Assembly: GCF_943192945.1 (NCBI RefSeq) | Contig: NZ_CALPCE010000006.1 | Span: 62,001 to 126,000 of the forward strand | Source: Anaerocaecibacter muris | GTDB taxonomy: Bacteria; Bacillota; Clostridia; Christensenellales; Pumilibacteraceae | Reading direction: 5' to 3' | DNA: 64,000 bases | Part shown: positions 16,342-23,971 of the stretch, one piece after another | Layout of the letters: each line of letters begins with the position of its first letter | Numbering within the stretch: position 1 is the first letter of the stretch | Position numbers and translations under genes: made by a program | The notes under the pieces: generated by a model | What the model was told of the DNA's origin: nothing | The model's input: only the letters and a program-made list of their open reading frames with translations | Databases searched by the model: none

Positions 16342-17574
16342 TTATTTCCCCGACGCCTTTTTGCCGAACGATACTTCTTCGCTCGCCTTAAAGTTATATA
16401 TCGGTTTGATGCGCTTGACTATCTCAACTGTCGGATCGACGTTATCCACGATGTCGTCAATCGTTTTATACGCCATAGGGCTTTCATCCAATGTGTTAGG
16501 GTTTACCGACGTCGTGTAAATGCCCGACATCTCTTTTTTGAACTCTTCCATGGTAAGCGTTGCTCGCGCTTTGCCGCGGCTCAATATCCTGCCCGCGCCG
16601 TGCGGTGCGCTTTGATTCCAATCGTTGTTCCCTTTGCCTACGCAGATAAGCGAGCCGTCGCGCATGTTTATAGGTATAAGCAGTTTCTCGCCCTTACGCG
16701 CCGACACCGCTCCTTTGCGCAGTATCATATTGTCCGTATCGATATAATTGTGTATGGTGGTGAATTGCTCAACCACGGTCAACCCCAAGCCGCGCACGAT
16801 TTCATCTACCATTGCTTGTCTGTTCAGTACGGCAAAGCGTTGCGTTATCTTCATATCGTGAATATAATCGTCAAACAGTTCGTCTTCGACGTATGCCATA
16901 TCTTGCGGCACTTCCGACTGCTTATTCTTTGCCGCTTGTATCTCTTTTTCTATTTCTTGCGCGCGACCTTCCGCTTTAAGCTTCTTTATTATTTCTTGCA
17001 GTTGCGATTGCGAGTTGCCGCATAATCTGCGGTAACCTTCGTTTTGATAGAGTTCGGCTATCTCTTTACCCAAGTGACGACTTCCCGAATGGACGACGAT
17101 ATAAATATTTCCGTCATCGTCTCTGTCTGCCTCTATAAAGTGATTGCCGCCGCCGAGCGTACCGAGACTGACATAAGCCAAGTCCGTATTTACCTGTTTC
17201 GCGCAACAAAGCTCGGAAAGGTCTATCTGCTGTGTGTATCCGTGAGGTTTATCACGGTAGTTGAATCCCGACGGTATTCTCGTGTATATCAATTTATCCA
17301 GCGCGGCAAGATCGATATTCTTTTCTGCAATGCGCACAAGCTCCATTCCACACCCTATATCCACGCCGACCATATTCGGCACGATCTTGTCCGTTATCGT
17401 CATTGTCGTGCCTATCGTACAGCCTGCGCCTGCGTGTACGTCGGGCATTATACGGATTTTCGATTGCTTAAACACGGGCGAATCGCACATCGCTTGTATC
17501 TGCGCAACCGCTCCGTCGTCTACCACGTCGGTGTATATTTTCGCTTCGTTATATTTGCCATGAATGATTTTCAT
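16342..17574 (-). CDS. rtcB: RtcB family RNA ligase
   Basis: 410 residues, minus strand, with GGGAGAG before the ATG. The conserved blocks appear in order: PDVHAGAGCTIGTT, GVDIGCGM (Asp and Cys metal ligands), LGTLGGGNHFIE, HSGSRHLG, and near the C-terminus PHGAGR with the histidine that is guanylylated. RtcB joins 2',3'-cyclic phosphate or 3'-phosphate RNA ends to 5'-OH ends using GTP and Mn, for RNA repair or for undoing toxin cleavage of tRNA. It has its own promoter. It lies between the two 47-nt repeats, 640 bases from tRNA-Thr. Confidence 0.93.
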   Translation of the reverse strand: MKIIHGKYNEAKIYTDVVDDGAVAQIQAMCDSPVFKQSKIRIMPDVHAGAGCTIGTTMTITDKIVPNMVGVDIGCGMELVRIAEKNIDLAALDKLIYTRIPSGFNYRDKPHGYTQQIDLSELCCAKQVNTDLAYVSLGTLGGGNHFIEADRDDDGNIYIVVHSGSRHLGKEIAELYQNEGYRRLCGNSQSQLQEIIKKLKAEGRAQEIEKEIQAAKNKQSEVPQDMAYVEDELFDDYIHDMKITQRFAVLNRQAMVDEIVRGLGLTVVEQFTTIHNYIDTDNMILRKGAVSARKGEKLLIPINMRDGSLICVGKGNNDWNQSAPHGAGRILSRGKARATLTMEEFKKEMSGIYTTSVNPNTLDESPMAYKTIDDIVDNVDPTVEIVKRIKPIYNFKASEEVSFGKKASGK

Positions 17575-17600
17575 TGCTTATGCGCTCTCCCTTTTATGCC

Positions 17601-17629
17601 ATTATACCATTTCGTAACGATTTTAGCAA
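17601..17629 (-). promoter_or_regulatory. rtcB promoter
   Basis: On the minus strand, TTGCTA (17629-17624), a 17-base spacer and TATAAT (17606-17601). Confidence 0.8.
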
Positions 17630-17642
17630 GACAAACAACGGC

Positions 17643-17877
17643 TTACTTTACCTTTTTCATTGCTTTCCGCGCAATGAAAAACAGTACCGTCACAATTACG
17701 GCCGGTACACCGAAATATAACGCAACTATTCCCGGCGGCGTGAAATAACTTGCCAATTTTCTCAGTTGCATTGCGGCTGGCAATATACCCGTCGCTTCGC
17801 GCTTCGGGACTGTTCGGCTTGTATACTTGCTTATAGCCTTCTTTCGTGTAGTATGACCTGTGTCTTTTGGCAAACAT
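17643..17877 (-). CDS. Small gene readable in two frames; possible frameshifted membrane protein
   Basis: A clear promoter and AAAGGAGGT lead to ATG 17877. That frame begins MFAKRHRSYYTKEGYKQVYK and has normal codon use for about 40 codons, then becomes cysteine-rich and implausible, ending near 17623. The neighbouring frame (TTG 17873 to 17643, 76 residues) has a poor start but a convincing hydrophobic C-terminal segment (about residues 50-68) and a basic tail. The simplest reading is one protein of about 78 residues broken by a single-base shift near the middle, either true decay or a sequencing error. The N-terminal KPNSPEARSDGY segment recalls the start of some phage HNH proteins, but only weakly. 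Confidence 0.45.
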
Positions 17878-17913
17878 ATCGAGAGTACCTCCTTTATAGA
17901 TTTTTACTCTTTC

Positions 17914-17942
17914 AGTATAGCATTTTGCGGCGCGTTTGTAAA
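17914..17942 (-). promoter_or_regulatory. Promoter of the small minus-strand gene
   Basis: On the minus strand, TTTACA (17942-17937), a 17-base spacer and TATACT (17919-17914). Confidence 0.7.
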
Positions 17943-18066
17943 GAACAAGGTGGGTTTATTTCGTTACACCTTTGTTTTGTATTCTTTGTTCAAATCTTGT
18001 CGGGGGATACTTTTAGTAGTGGCAAGCAAGAGTGTGTTTGACGAAAAATTTTCACTGTTTTCCAAA

Positions 18067-18117
18067 TAAAAAATGACCGCGAACGGCATATTTTCCGTAC
18101 TCGGTCATTCGTTTTTT
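18067..18117. terminator. Bidirectional hairpin terminator
   Basis: AATGACCG (18072-18079) pairs with CGGTCATT (18102-18109), with an inner ACGG/CCGT pairing, and has A and T runs on the two sides. Between it and 17942 I see no supported gene. Confidence 0.55.
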
Positions 18118-18167
18118 GTTCGTCAGCTGTATTTCGGGCAAAAATTCCCCAAAAACGCCCCAAAAAC

Positions 18168-18214
18168 GTGAAAATCGGTCTAAAAGCAATGACGCTTTTA
18201 GACCGATACGCTTG
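18168..18214. repeat. 47-nt hairpin repeat, copy B, at the 3' end of tRNA-Thr
   Basis: Perfect copy of 16163-16209. It begins within the encoded CCA of tRNA-Thr (shared last two bases) and forms the 14-bp hairpin right behind the tRNA, followed on the minus strand by TTTTCACGTTTTT. It therefore works as the tRNA terminator. Confidence 0.9.
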
Positions 18215-18288
18215 GAGCTACTGGGCGGACTCGAACCGCCGACCTGCTGATTACGAATCAGCTGCTCTACCAACTGAGCCACAGTAGC
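18213..18288 (-). tRNA. tRNA-Thr (anticodon CGU)
   Basis: The minus strand folds as a full cloverleaf. The acceptor stem is GCTACTG/CAGTAGC, the D arm GCTC..GAGC, the anticodon stem GCTGA/TCAGC with loop TTCGTAA (anticodon CGT, reading ACG), and the T arm GGCGG/CCGCC with TTCGAGT. The discriminator is T, and CCA is encoded at 18215-18213. Confidence 0.95.
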
Positions 18289-18296
18289 ATAAGTAA

Positions 18297-18407
18297 TGAT
18301 ATTAAATTGTGTGTCGGCGGTGAGGAACCGCCGCAGTCCGCTACTGTAAATAACAAGTAGCGTCTTTATAATTTGCGCTATATTAAATGAAATAACACAG
18401 CTTGAAT
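18297..18407 (-). other. Structured leader of the tRNA-Thr transcript
   Basis: Between promoter and tRNA the transcript has two hairpins: CGCTACT/AGTAGCG (18362-18339) and CGGCGG/CCGCCG (18333-18315). They repeat the acceptor-stem and T-arm sequences of the tRNA itself. This could be a degenerate tRNA copy or a processing signal. Confidence 0.45.
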
Positions 18408-18436
18408 AATATATCACAATTAAATTATATTGTCAA
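18408..18436 (-). promoter_or_regulatory. Promoter of tRNA-Thr
   Basis: On the minus strand, TTGACA (18436-18431), a 17-base spacer and TATATT (18413-18408). Confidence 0.8.
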
Positions 18437-18494
18437 GGGATTTAATCGGATTTATTTTGCGTCGATTAAATAGGCGGTAAGCGCGGTGTGTGAT

Positions 18495-18523
18495 TTTACA
18501 AATTTGATAAGATGTGATATAAT
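18495..18523 (+). promoter_or_regulatory. Promoter of the exonuclease gene
   Basis: TTTACA (18495-18500), a 17-base spacer and TATAAT (18518-18523). Transcription would begin near 18530, which argues for the start codon at 18569. Confidence 0.75.
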
Positions 18524-18568
18524 TACGTTATGGTTAAAGTCGGTTATGCGGCTTTACGGGAGAAGCGT

Positions 18569-19564
18569 ATGGATTATTTGTATTTCGACATAGAGTGTTG
18601 CGACGGGAATCATATTTGTTCGTTCGGGTACGTGCTTGCGGACGAGAAATTTTGCATTGCCCGAAAGGACGATATTCTCATGGATCCGCAAATGCCGTTC
18701 AAGCTGGGTCGGGACAACTTTGACCCGTCCGTAAAGCTCGCGTACACGGAGGACGAGTTTCGCCGTCACGCGCCGTTTAAAGAAGTTTATCCGAAAATAC
18801 ACGAGCTGTTGTCTGCGCCCGAGCGGCGGCTATTCGGTCATAGCGTAGCGTCCGATATAAAATATCTTAACACCGCATGCGAGCGATACGGGTTGCCCAA
18901 GATCGACATTATCGCTTACGACACGCAAAAGATTTACAAGCAGGTCGCTCGCGATAAAGACATGAGCAAGCTCGAAAGCATTATGGAAAAGCTGTCCGTC
19001 GATATTTCGCATTTGGCGGAGCACAAGAGTTGCGACGACGCGGAAATGACCATGCTTGCGGTCAAGGCTATGTGCGACCGCAATTCGTGTTCCGTCGAAC
19101 AACTGTTATCGGCGCATGTCAACTGTGTTGTCGATAGGGAAAAGATGGCGATCGCCGAACTCGATTCAAAGGTGAACAAGGCTATAAAAAATCTTAAACG
19201 GTATTACAAAGAAAGCCGCGATTGGGAACGGTTCAGACTGTCGGACGGGTTTAAACTTTTGTATGCGGACAAACTGGAACGGCTGACGGAATACATATTT
19301 CGCGCGGGCTATGCGCTTACCGTCAACGGCACGCGGTTCGATTATTACGTTGCCGATAATAAAACCGCAGACGACGAAATCCCCGAGGAAGTCAAAATAA
19401 TCGGGACGTCCGAATTCCTTAAAATGATAGACGTGCAAATCACCGACGACGGCGAACTTAAAGTCGGCGATGACGACGGTAGCGCAAACGCGTTTAAACG
19501 GTTTTTCGAGCAAGCCGCAACCTGTTCGGACAAAAAAATCGCGCACTGCAAAAACAGACGATAG
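18569..19564 (+). CDS. DEDDh 3'-5' exonuclease (DnaQ/RNase T-like) with C-terminal extension
   Basis: 331 residues from ATG 18569, preceded by GGGAG; an ATG at 18530 falls at the expected transcription start and has no ribosome site. The N-terminal 170 residues are an RNase-T type exonuclease: YFDIE (first two acids), LFGHSVASDIKYL, and HKSCDDAEMT with the His and Asp of the DEDDh type. The C-terminal 160 residues are charged, without a known domain. It should trim DNA or RNA 3' ends. It is a single gene ending at a large terminator hairpin. Confidence 0.8.
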   Translation: MDYLYFDIECCDGNHICSFGYVLADEKFCIARKDDILMDPQMPFKLGRDNFDPSVKLAYTEDEFRRHAPFKEVYPKIHELLSAPERRLFGHSVASDIKYLNTACERYGLPKIDIIAYDTQKIYKQVARDKDMSKLESIMEKLSVDISHLAEHKSCDDAEMTMLAVKAMCDRNSCSVEQLLSAHVNCVVDREKMAIAELDSKVNKAIKNLKRYYKESRDWERFRLSDGFKLLYADKLERLTEYIFRAGYALTVNGTRFDYYVADNKTADDEIPEEVKIIGTSEFLKMIDVQITDDGELKVGDDDGSANAFKRFFEQAATCSDKKIAHCKNRR

Positions 19565-19586
19565 GCTTATTATATTTTACAACATA

Positions 19587-19662
19587 AAAAGCCGCCCGCA
19601 ATGAAAATCCCCCCAAAAGTTAGACAAAACTTTTGGGGGGATTTTCACAAAGGACGGCTTTT
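19587..19662. terminator. Very strong bidirectional terminator between convergent genes
   Basis: A perfect 20-bp stem (19602-19621 with 19628-19647, containing CCCCCC/GGGGGG) around the loop AGACAA sits inside an outer AAAAGCCG/CGGCTTTT stem. A and T runs on the two sides serve both directions. Confidence 0.9.
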
Positions 19663-19698
19663 AACATATAAATATTTTGCCGTTTTGTTTGCGCGGCG

Positions 19699-20268
19699 TT
19701 ATTCTGTTTCGCCGTCGGGCGCGAGTTCGATTTTTGCCGAGTACGCGCGTTGCAAGATAAGACATTGCGATTTTAGTGCGGGGCGACGCAAAAAGAGGCT
19801 GTCCACGGCTTCCCAAATGAATACCCATGCGGCAATTTCCAAAACCGTCTTTACATATGCGTTATCGAACACGTAATGCACGGCGAACAGTATGGACAGC
19901 GTGATAATTCCGAACGTAGTCATAATAAGCGAGAACAGAGTGTTGCGCGTCACCTTTTTTCGCGCCGCGACATATTCGGTGCGATAGTTGCTTTTGAACA
20001 ATGCGGAAATTTGTTCGGCGGACAAATCGCAATCGCCGTGGACGACTATCGTCGGAACTTCGCCGAACGGCACGGTTTTGCACTTGTCGCAAACGTATTC
20101 GCTCAATCCGACGTTAAGTTCTCCGTCCGAAAACGCGTACTCCAAAAACAGTTGATCGCGCGAAGTGAGTTTTATATGGATTTTGTTTGTTGCCCGCGCG
20201 TTTTCCGCTTCGGCTTCGTCGTGTATTATTTTTTTATCGAGCTCGCGCAAATTTTTGGATATAAACAT
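19699..20268 (-). CDS. Membrane protein, third gene of the zinc-ribbon/SPFH operon
   Basis: 189 residues from ATG 20268, which has AGAGGA 6 bases upstream; the open frame continues further upstream only as shadow of the SPFH gene. The N-terminal half is soluble and has one CxxC (VCDKCKTVPFGE). Two membrane segments follow (about 115-135 and 140-160). It lies 44 bases after the SPFH gene. In Bacillus subtilis an SPFH protein (YdjI), a membrane protein (YdjH) and a zinc-ribbon protein (YdjG) share an operon. This gene could be the YdjH counterpart by position, but I cannot show homology. Confidence 0.65.
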   Translation of the reverse strand: MFISKNLRELDKKIIHDEAEAENARATNKIHIKLTSRDQLFLEYAFSDGELNVGLSEYVCDKCKTVPFGEVPTIVVHGDCDLSAEQISALFKSNYRTEYVAARKKVTRNTLFSLIMTTFGIITLSILFAVHYVFDNAYVKTVLEIAAWVFIWEAVDSLFLRRPALKSQCLILQRAYSAKIELAPDGETE

Positions 20269-20311
20269 GTATCGTCCTCTTTTACGGTTTGGGTTGTGCG
20301 GCGTTGCGTCG

Positions 20312-21304
20312 TTACGACAGTTTATGCCCGCACTCGGCGCAAAACTTTGTTTCGGGCGGGACTTGCGCACCGCATTCGGGGCAGTATTTTTTGACGGGCG
20401 CGCCACATTCCGGACAAAACTTTGCGCCTGCGTCAATCTGTTTTTTGCACGCCGCGCACAGCTTTGTTTCGGGCGCGGTTCCGGTTGTGTTTTGCGGCAT
20501 GTCCTTGCCGAGCGACATGCCCACGCCCATGCCGAACACCGTTCCCGCCGCGCCGTGTTTTGCGGCTTCTTTCAGCGCGTCGGCTTGCGCGAGCTTTGCG
20601 TACACGTCTGTGTTGTCGCGCATGATGCCGAGCCGCGCGTTTTGGTCGATTGCCTTTTCGAGTTCGGGCGGCACGGACAGGTTTTCTATATCGAACGCGG
20701 TCACGGTAATGCCCAGTTCCGCGCAACGCTGTGCGGCGGACGACAGAACGCGCTCGCTCAATGCTTTATAGCTCGCCGTCAAGTTTTTCAACGTAACTCC
20801 GCATTCCGCGAAAGCCGACGATATTCCGCCGACGAGCAGGGCGCGAAGCGCGTCGGTTGCGGTGCGCGCCGAGCAATAGTCGGAGAAACCTGCGATTGTT
20901 TTCAGAAACAGCGCGGGGTCGGTTATTTTAAACGAATACGACCCGTTGCCGCGCAGACGCACAATGCCGAGTTCGGTATTGACGGGCACGGGATTGGACG
21001 TGCCCCAGCGCACCGCCGAAAATTCTTTTGTGTTTACAAAGTAGACTTCGGACTTGAACGGCGTTTCAAACCCGTACTTCCACGCCAGCAGTTTTGTAAT
21101 TACGGGCAGACTGTCGGTATCCAGTTTGTACATACCCGCGCCGAAAACATCCGCCGCTCTGCCTTTGTCGCAAAACACAGCCGCTTGCGTTTCGCGCACG
21201 GTCAGCGTAGAACCCTTTTTAATTACATTGCCCTTTGTATCGTATTTTAATGCGATACAGTCGTCGTACATGACAGGCACGTCTATGTTTTTGAGAATTC
21301 CCAT
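20312..21304 (-). CDS. SPFH-domain protein with C-terminal zinc ribbons (YdjI-like)
   Basis: 330 residues. Residues about 1-230 form an SPFH/band-7 type domain of the virion-core/YdjI class, without a membrane anchor; the stretch AFDIENLSVPPELEKAI is a family landmark. A Gly/Met-rich linker leads to three CxxC pairs (LCAACKK, FCPECGAP, YCPECGAQ, FCAECGHK) that make two zinc ribbons. Such proteins assemble into membrane-associated scaffolds under envelope stress. It lies between a large zinc-ribbon protein and a membrane protein on the same strand, 80 and 44 bases apart. Confidence 0.85.
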   Translation of the reverse strand: MGILKNIDVPVMYDDCIALKYDTKGNVIKKGSTLTVRETQAAVFCDKGRAADVFGAGMYKLDTDSLPVITKLLAWKYGFETPFKSEVYFVNTKEFSAVRWGTSNPVPVNTELGIVRLRGNGSYSFKITDPALFLKTIAGFSDYCSARTATDALRALLVGGISSAFAECGVTLKNLTASYKALSERVLSSAAQRCAELGITVTAFDIENLSVPPELEKAIDQNARLGIMRDNTDVYAKLAQADALKEAAKHGAAGTVFGMGVGMSLGKDMPQNTTGTAPETKLCAACKKQIDAGAKFCPECGAPVKKYCPECGAQVPPETKFCAECGHKLS

Positions 21305-21384
21305 AACAACCTCCGTTGTGTGTTTGTTGATTCGGTTTAATCTATGCGCAAGATTTTGCCGTCGAAATAATCTCGGCGCGCATA

Positions 21385-23013
21385 TCAGTTAAACTGCATG
21401 GTGCGCACGGCGTGCTCGAACACGGGCGCCCAGAACCATCTGTCCTTGCTCAAACAGTTCCACGAGCCTATGCCTTGTTGTCCGTTATGCGAAAAGAAGA
21501 ACATTGCGTTATATATGCCTTGATCGATAGCGGCGGTAATGAAGTTTATAAAGAATATATTTTGCGGGTCGGTTATTTTAATCGCTTCGTCGAAGCGCGC
21601 GCCGACAAAGCTGTTTTTCAGTATGCCGAGCATTTGTTGTCCAAACGCGAACACGTCTTTTTCTTCCAGTCTGCCGATTATGTTTAACGTGAGATTTACT
21701 TTCGAGTCGGGCGTGGTGTAAATGAACTTGGGCGCGTTGGTCGGATATTTTATGCGCCTTACTTCGTCCGACATTACGATAAAGTTTTTGGGCATGACCG
21801 CGGTAATCGCGCCGTCCGCAATGCTCGCTCGCACAAACTTGACGTCGGGCAACGTTTCGCCCTCGGGCATATCCGCGCGGATCGATTCGTAGTTAAGCCC
21901 GTATACGCCGTCCGACAGCGCGTTGCCGTTTACGGCGAACGTCGTGCCGCAAGCCGTGCAATAAGCGGTTTTGCCGTCTGCGTCGAGCTTGACGGGCGAG
22001 CCGCACTGCGTGCAAATAAGCGCTTCCGTATCCCTGCCGCGACGTATTATTATTTTGCCGTTCGATTCGTGCGTTTGCGCGTTGCCGCATGACGGGCATA
22101 TGCCGTCCGCGTTAAGCGCTCCGCCGCACAGGTCGCAAACATTGCCTTTTAGTCTGCCGCTTTCGTCTACGTCTATGTCGAGCGATACGTCCGATATAAT
22201 TTTAACACGGTCGTCTTTTGGCGCGACGGGTTTGTTTTGCGCATTGCCGTAACGGTAGACGCGCGATCCGTTTGAAATGACTTCGCCGTTTTGTATGCCT
22301 TGTTTTTGCGCTATTTCCGTCATAAGTTCCGCAACGTTGTTTTCGACGGCTTTGAGCGCGGCGGCGGCGTTTTTGCCGCGCAGATACGCGATGTAAACCG
22401 ATTCGGGATCGGTTTCGCGCCCGTTGAGTTCGGTATAATGCAAAAGCACTTCGTAAGCCGATTTGTAATCGCAAAAGCCTTTGCCTGCGGGTTTGAGTTC
22501 CGCCGTAAACGAAAACAGCCGCTCTTTTACGGGCGCGACGGCGAGGTCGAGTAGGTCGGACAAAACTTTGCGGTCTATGTCGTCAATCAGTTCGGAATTG
22601 CGCTTGTACGCTTTATTGAGGCTGTTGTGCGCGGACTTGCTGTTTTTCTGTTCCATGACGGCATAGGAAAAGTATTCTTTTTCTTCGTCTTTGTAAATGC
22701 TTTTTTTGTAGCCGAACAGGAACGCCCCGACAATCGCCGCTTCGTAACAGTGATTGTAAACCGCGCGTTCGAGATACTTTATGTCGTTTGCGTCGAGAAC
22801 GTTGTCGTTAAGGCGTTTGCTTATGTAATGCGCGCACGCCGCGTCGTCGCCGTTTTCCGTAAGCGTCAACAGTTGTTCCGCGCTCGCGTTCATATAAAAA
22901 TCCAAACGGGCGTCCGCGGCTTGAACTTCGTCGCGCAGCTGTTGCACAAACTCTTCCGCAACGTCTTCGCGACCGTTTTCGATCATGTCTTTTATTTGTT
23001 TATTGCCGAACAT
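21385..23013 (-). CDS. Large protein with central double zinc ribbon, first gene of the SPFH operon
   Basis: 542 residues. The N-terminal 270 are helical without a known domain. Residues about 290-355 hold two zinc ribbons (CDLCGGALNADGICPSCG and a second CTQCG...CTACG). The C-terminal 170 residues form a mixed domain beginning with INTAVM-like strands and ending with aromatic residues, resembling neither a kinase nor a protease by eye. It is transcribed from a near-consensus promoter. A functional link with the SPFH protein is inferred from the operon and from the shared zinc-ribbon style. Confidence 0.7.
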   Translation of the reverse strand: MFGNKQIKDMIENGREDVAEEFVQQLRDEVQAADARLDFYMNASAEQLLTLTENGDDAACAHYISKRLNDNVLDANDIKYLERAVYNHCYEAAIVGAFLFGYKKSIYKDEEKEYFSYAVMEQKNSKSAHNSLNKAYKRNSELIDDIDRKVLSDLLDLAVAPVKERLFSFTAELKPAGKGFCDYKSAYEVLLHYTELNGRETDPESVYIAYLRGKNAAAALKAVENNVAELMTEIAQKQGIQNGEVISNGSRVYRYGNAQNKPVAPKDDRVKIISDVSLDIDVDESGRLKGNVCDLCGGALNADGICPSCGNAQTHESNGKIIIRRGRDTEALICTQCGSPVKLDADGKTAYCTACGTTFAVNGNALSDGVYGLNYESIRADMPEGETLPDVKFVRASIADGAITAVMPKNFIVMSDEVRRIKYPTNAPKFIYTTPDSKVNLTLNIIGRLEEKDVFAFGQQMLGILKNSFVGARFDEAIKITDPQNIFFINFITAAIDQGIYNAMFFFSHNGQQGIGSWNCLSKDRWFWAPVFEHAVRTMQFN

Positions 23014-23040
23014 AAAACGCTCCTATAAACGGATATTCGT

Positions 23041-23069
23041 ATTATACTACCGCGCTTGCCGTTTGTCAA
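23041..23069 (-). promoter_or_regulatory. Strong promoter of the zinc-ribbon/SPFH operon
   Basis: On the minus strand, TTGACA (23069-23064), a 17-base spacer and TATAAT (23046-23041): a full consensus sigma-A promoter. Confidence 0.88.
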
Positions 23070-23167
23070 TGCCGCGGCAATCTGTCAATCGCACAAAAAT
23101 TCGCAAGCGCAACCGCGCATAAAAACGCGCTCGTTGAAAGATAAAATATAAAGGAGGATTAACCGTT

Positions 23168-23866
23168 ATGTTCGGAATACAACCTATTTTCTGGGTGCTG
23201 ATAGATTCTGCGGTTGCGTTTTTGTACCTGTTTATAATTTCCAAAATTTTGGGCAAAAAGCAAATCGCGCAGCTGGAATTTATAGACTACACGGTCGGTA
23301 TATCGCTTGGATCGATTGCGGCGGAAATGGCGACCAACACGGAAGTGCCGTTTTACTTCTTTTTGATCGCAATGACGATATTCTTTGCGCTCGCGCTACT
23401 CGTCGCGATAATCGGGCGCAAAAACACGTTTTTAAAACGCTTGCTTAAAGGCAAGCCCGCGACGCTCGTTTACGACGGCAAGATAAACTACAAAGAACTT
23501 AAAAAGAACAAAATCGATGTGAACGATTTGCTTTCCATGTTGCGCGAAAAAAATTACTTCGATATTGCAGACGTTGCGTATGCCGTATTCGAGCCGAGCG
23601 GCGAGCTGTCCGTTCTGCCCGTCGGCGCGCAAAAGCCCGTCGTCATGGAGGACGTGGACAAAAGCAAAGTCGAAAAAGCCGAGCTTACGGATGTTCTTAT
23701 CGTTGACGGCGCGGTGTCGTATTCGGGTTTGTCGGAAATAAACAAGGACGTCGATTGGCTGTTTTCGCGGTTGAAAATCAAGCAAAAAAAGGACTTGCAA
23801 AACATTATACTCGCTGTGTATGACGACAAGCAGGATAAGTTTAACGTGCATTATAAAAATCAATAG
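23168..23866 (+). CDS. DUF421 (YetF/YcaP-type) membrane protein
   Basis: 232 residues behind AAAGGAGG. Three membrane segments in the first 85 residues include the family landmark LEFIDYTVGISLGSIAAE. A cytoplasmic domain of two small alpha/beta units follows, with the LLSMLREKNYFDIADV block. YetF proteins are sporulation-associated or general membrane proteins; some take part in germinant receptor function as the 2Duf family. It is divergent from the SPFH operon, and the intergenic region of about 150 bases is shared. Confidence 0.88.
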   Translation: MFGIQPIFWVLIDSAVAFLYLFIISKILGKKQIAQLEFIDYTVGISLGSIAAEMATNTEVPFYFFLIAMTIFFALALLVAIIGRKNTFLKRLLKGKPATLVYDGKINYKELKKNKIDVNDLLSMLREKNYFDIADVAYAVFEPSGELSVLPVGAQKPVVMEDVDKSKVEKAELTDVLIVDGAVSYSGLSEINKDVDWLFSRLKIKQKKDLQNIILAVYDDKQDKFNVHYKNQ

Positions 23867-23900
23867 CCTTTTGCGCAACGCCTTGCGCGCGGCAATTACC

Positions 23901-23929
23901 TTGACAAAAACGGGGATATGCGGTAAAAT
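23901..23929 (+). promoter_or_regulatory. Promoter of the phosphatase-trxB-HAD operon
   Basis: TTGACA (23901-23906), a 17-base spacer and TAAAAT (23924-23929). A CGCCCCG/CGGGGCG hairpin in the leader touches the ribosome site of the first gene. Confidence 0.8.
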
Positions 23930-23971
23930 ACCGATACGCCCCGTTTTAATTTTGTCGGGGCGCGGAGCGAC

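Noticed and set aside
17860-18069. 69-residue plus-strand frame
   Set aside because: It overlaps the promoter and start of the minus-strand small gene and has neither a ribosome site nor a promoter of its own.
18052-18417. 121-residue open frame across the tRNA
   Set aside because: It translates tRNA-Thr itself (the familiar VAQLVEQL...GGSSPP read-through) and the hairpin repeat.
20165-21250. 361-residue open frame on the plus strand
   Set aside because: Antisense to the SPFH gene, cysteine- and arginine-rich, with no ribosome site.
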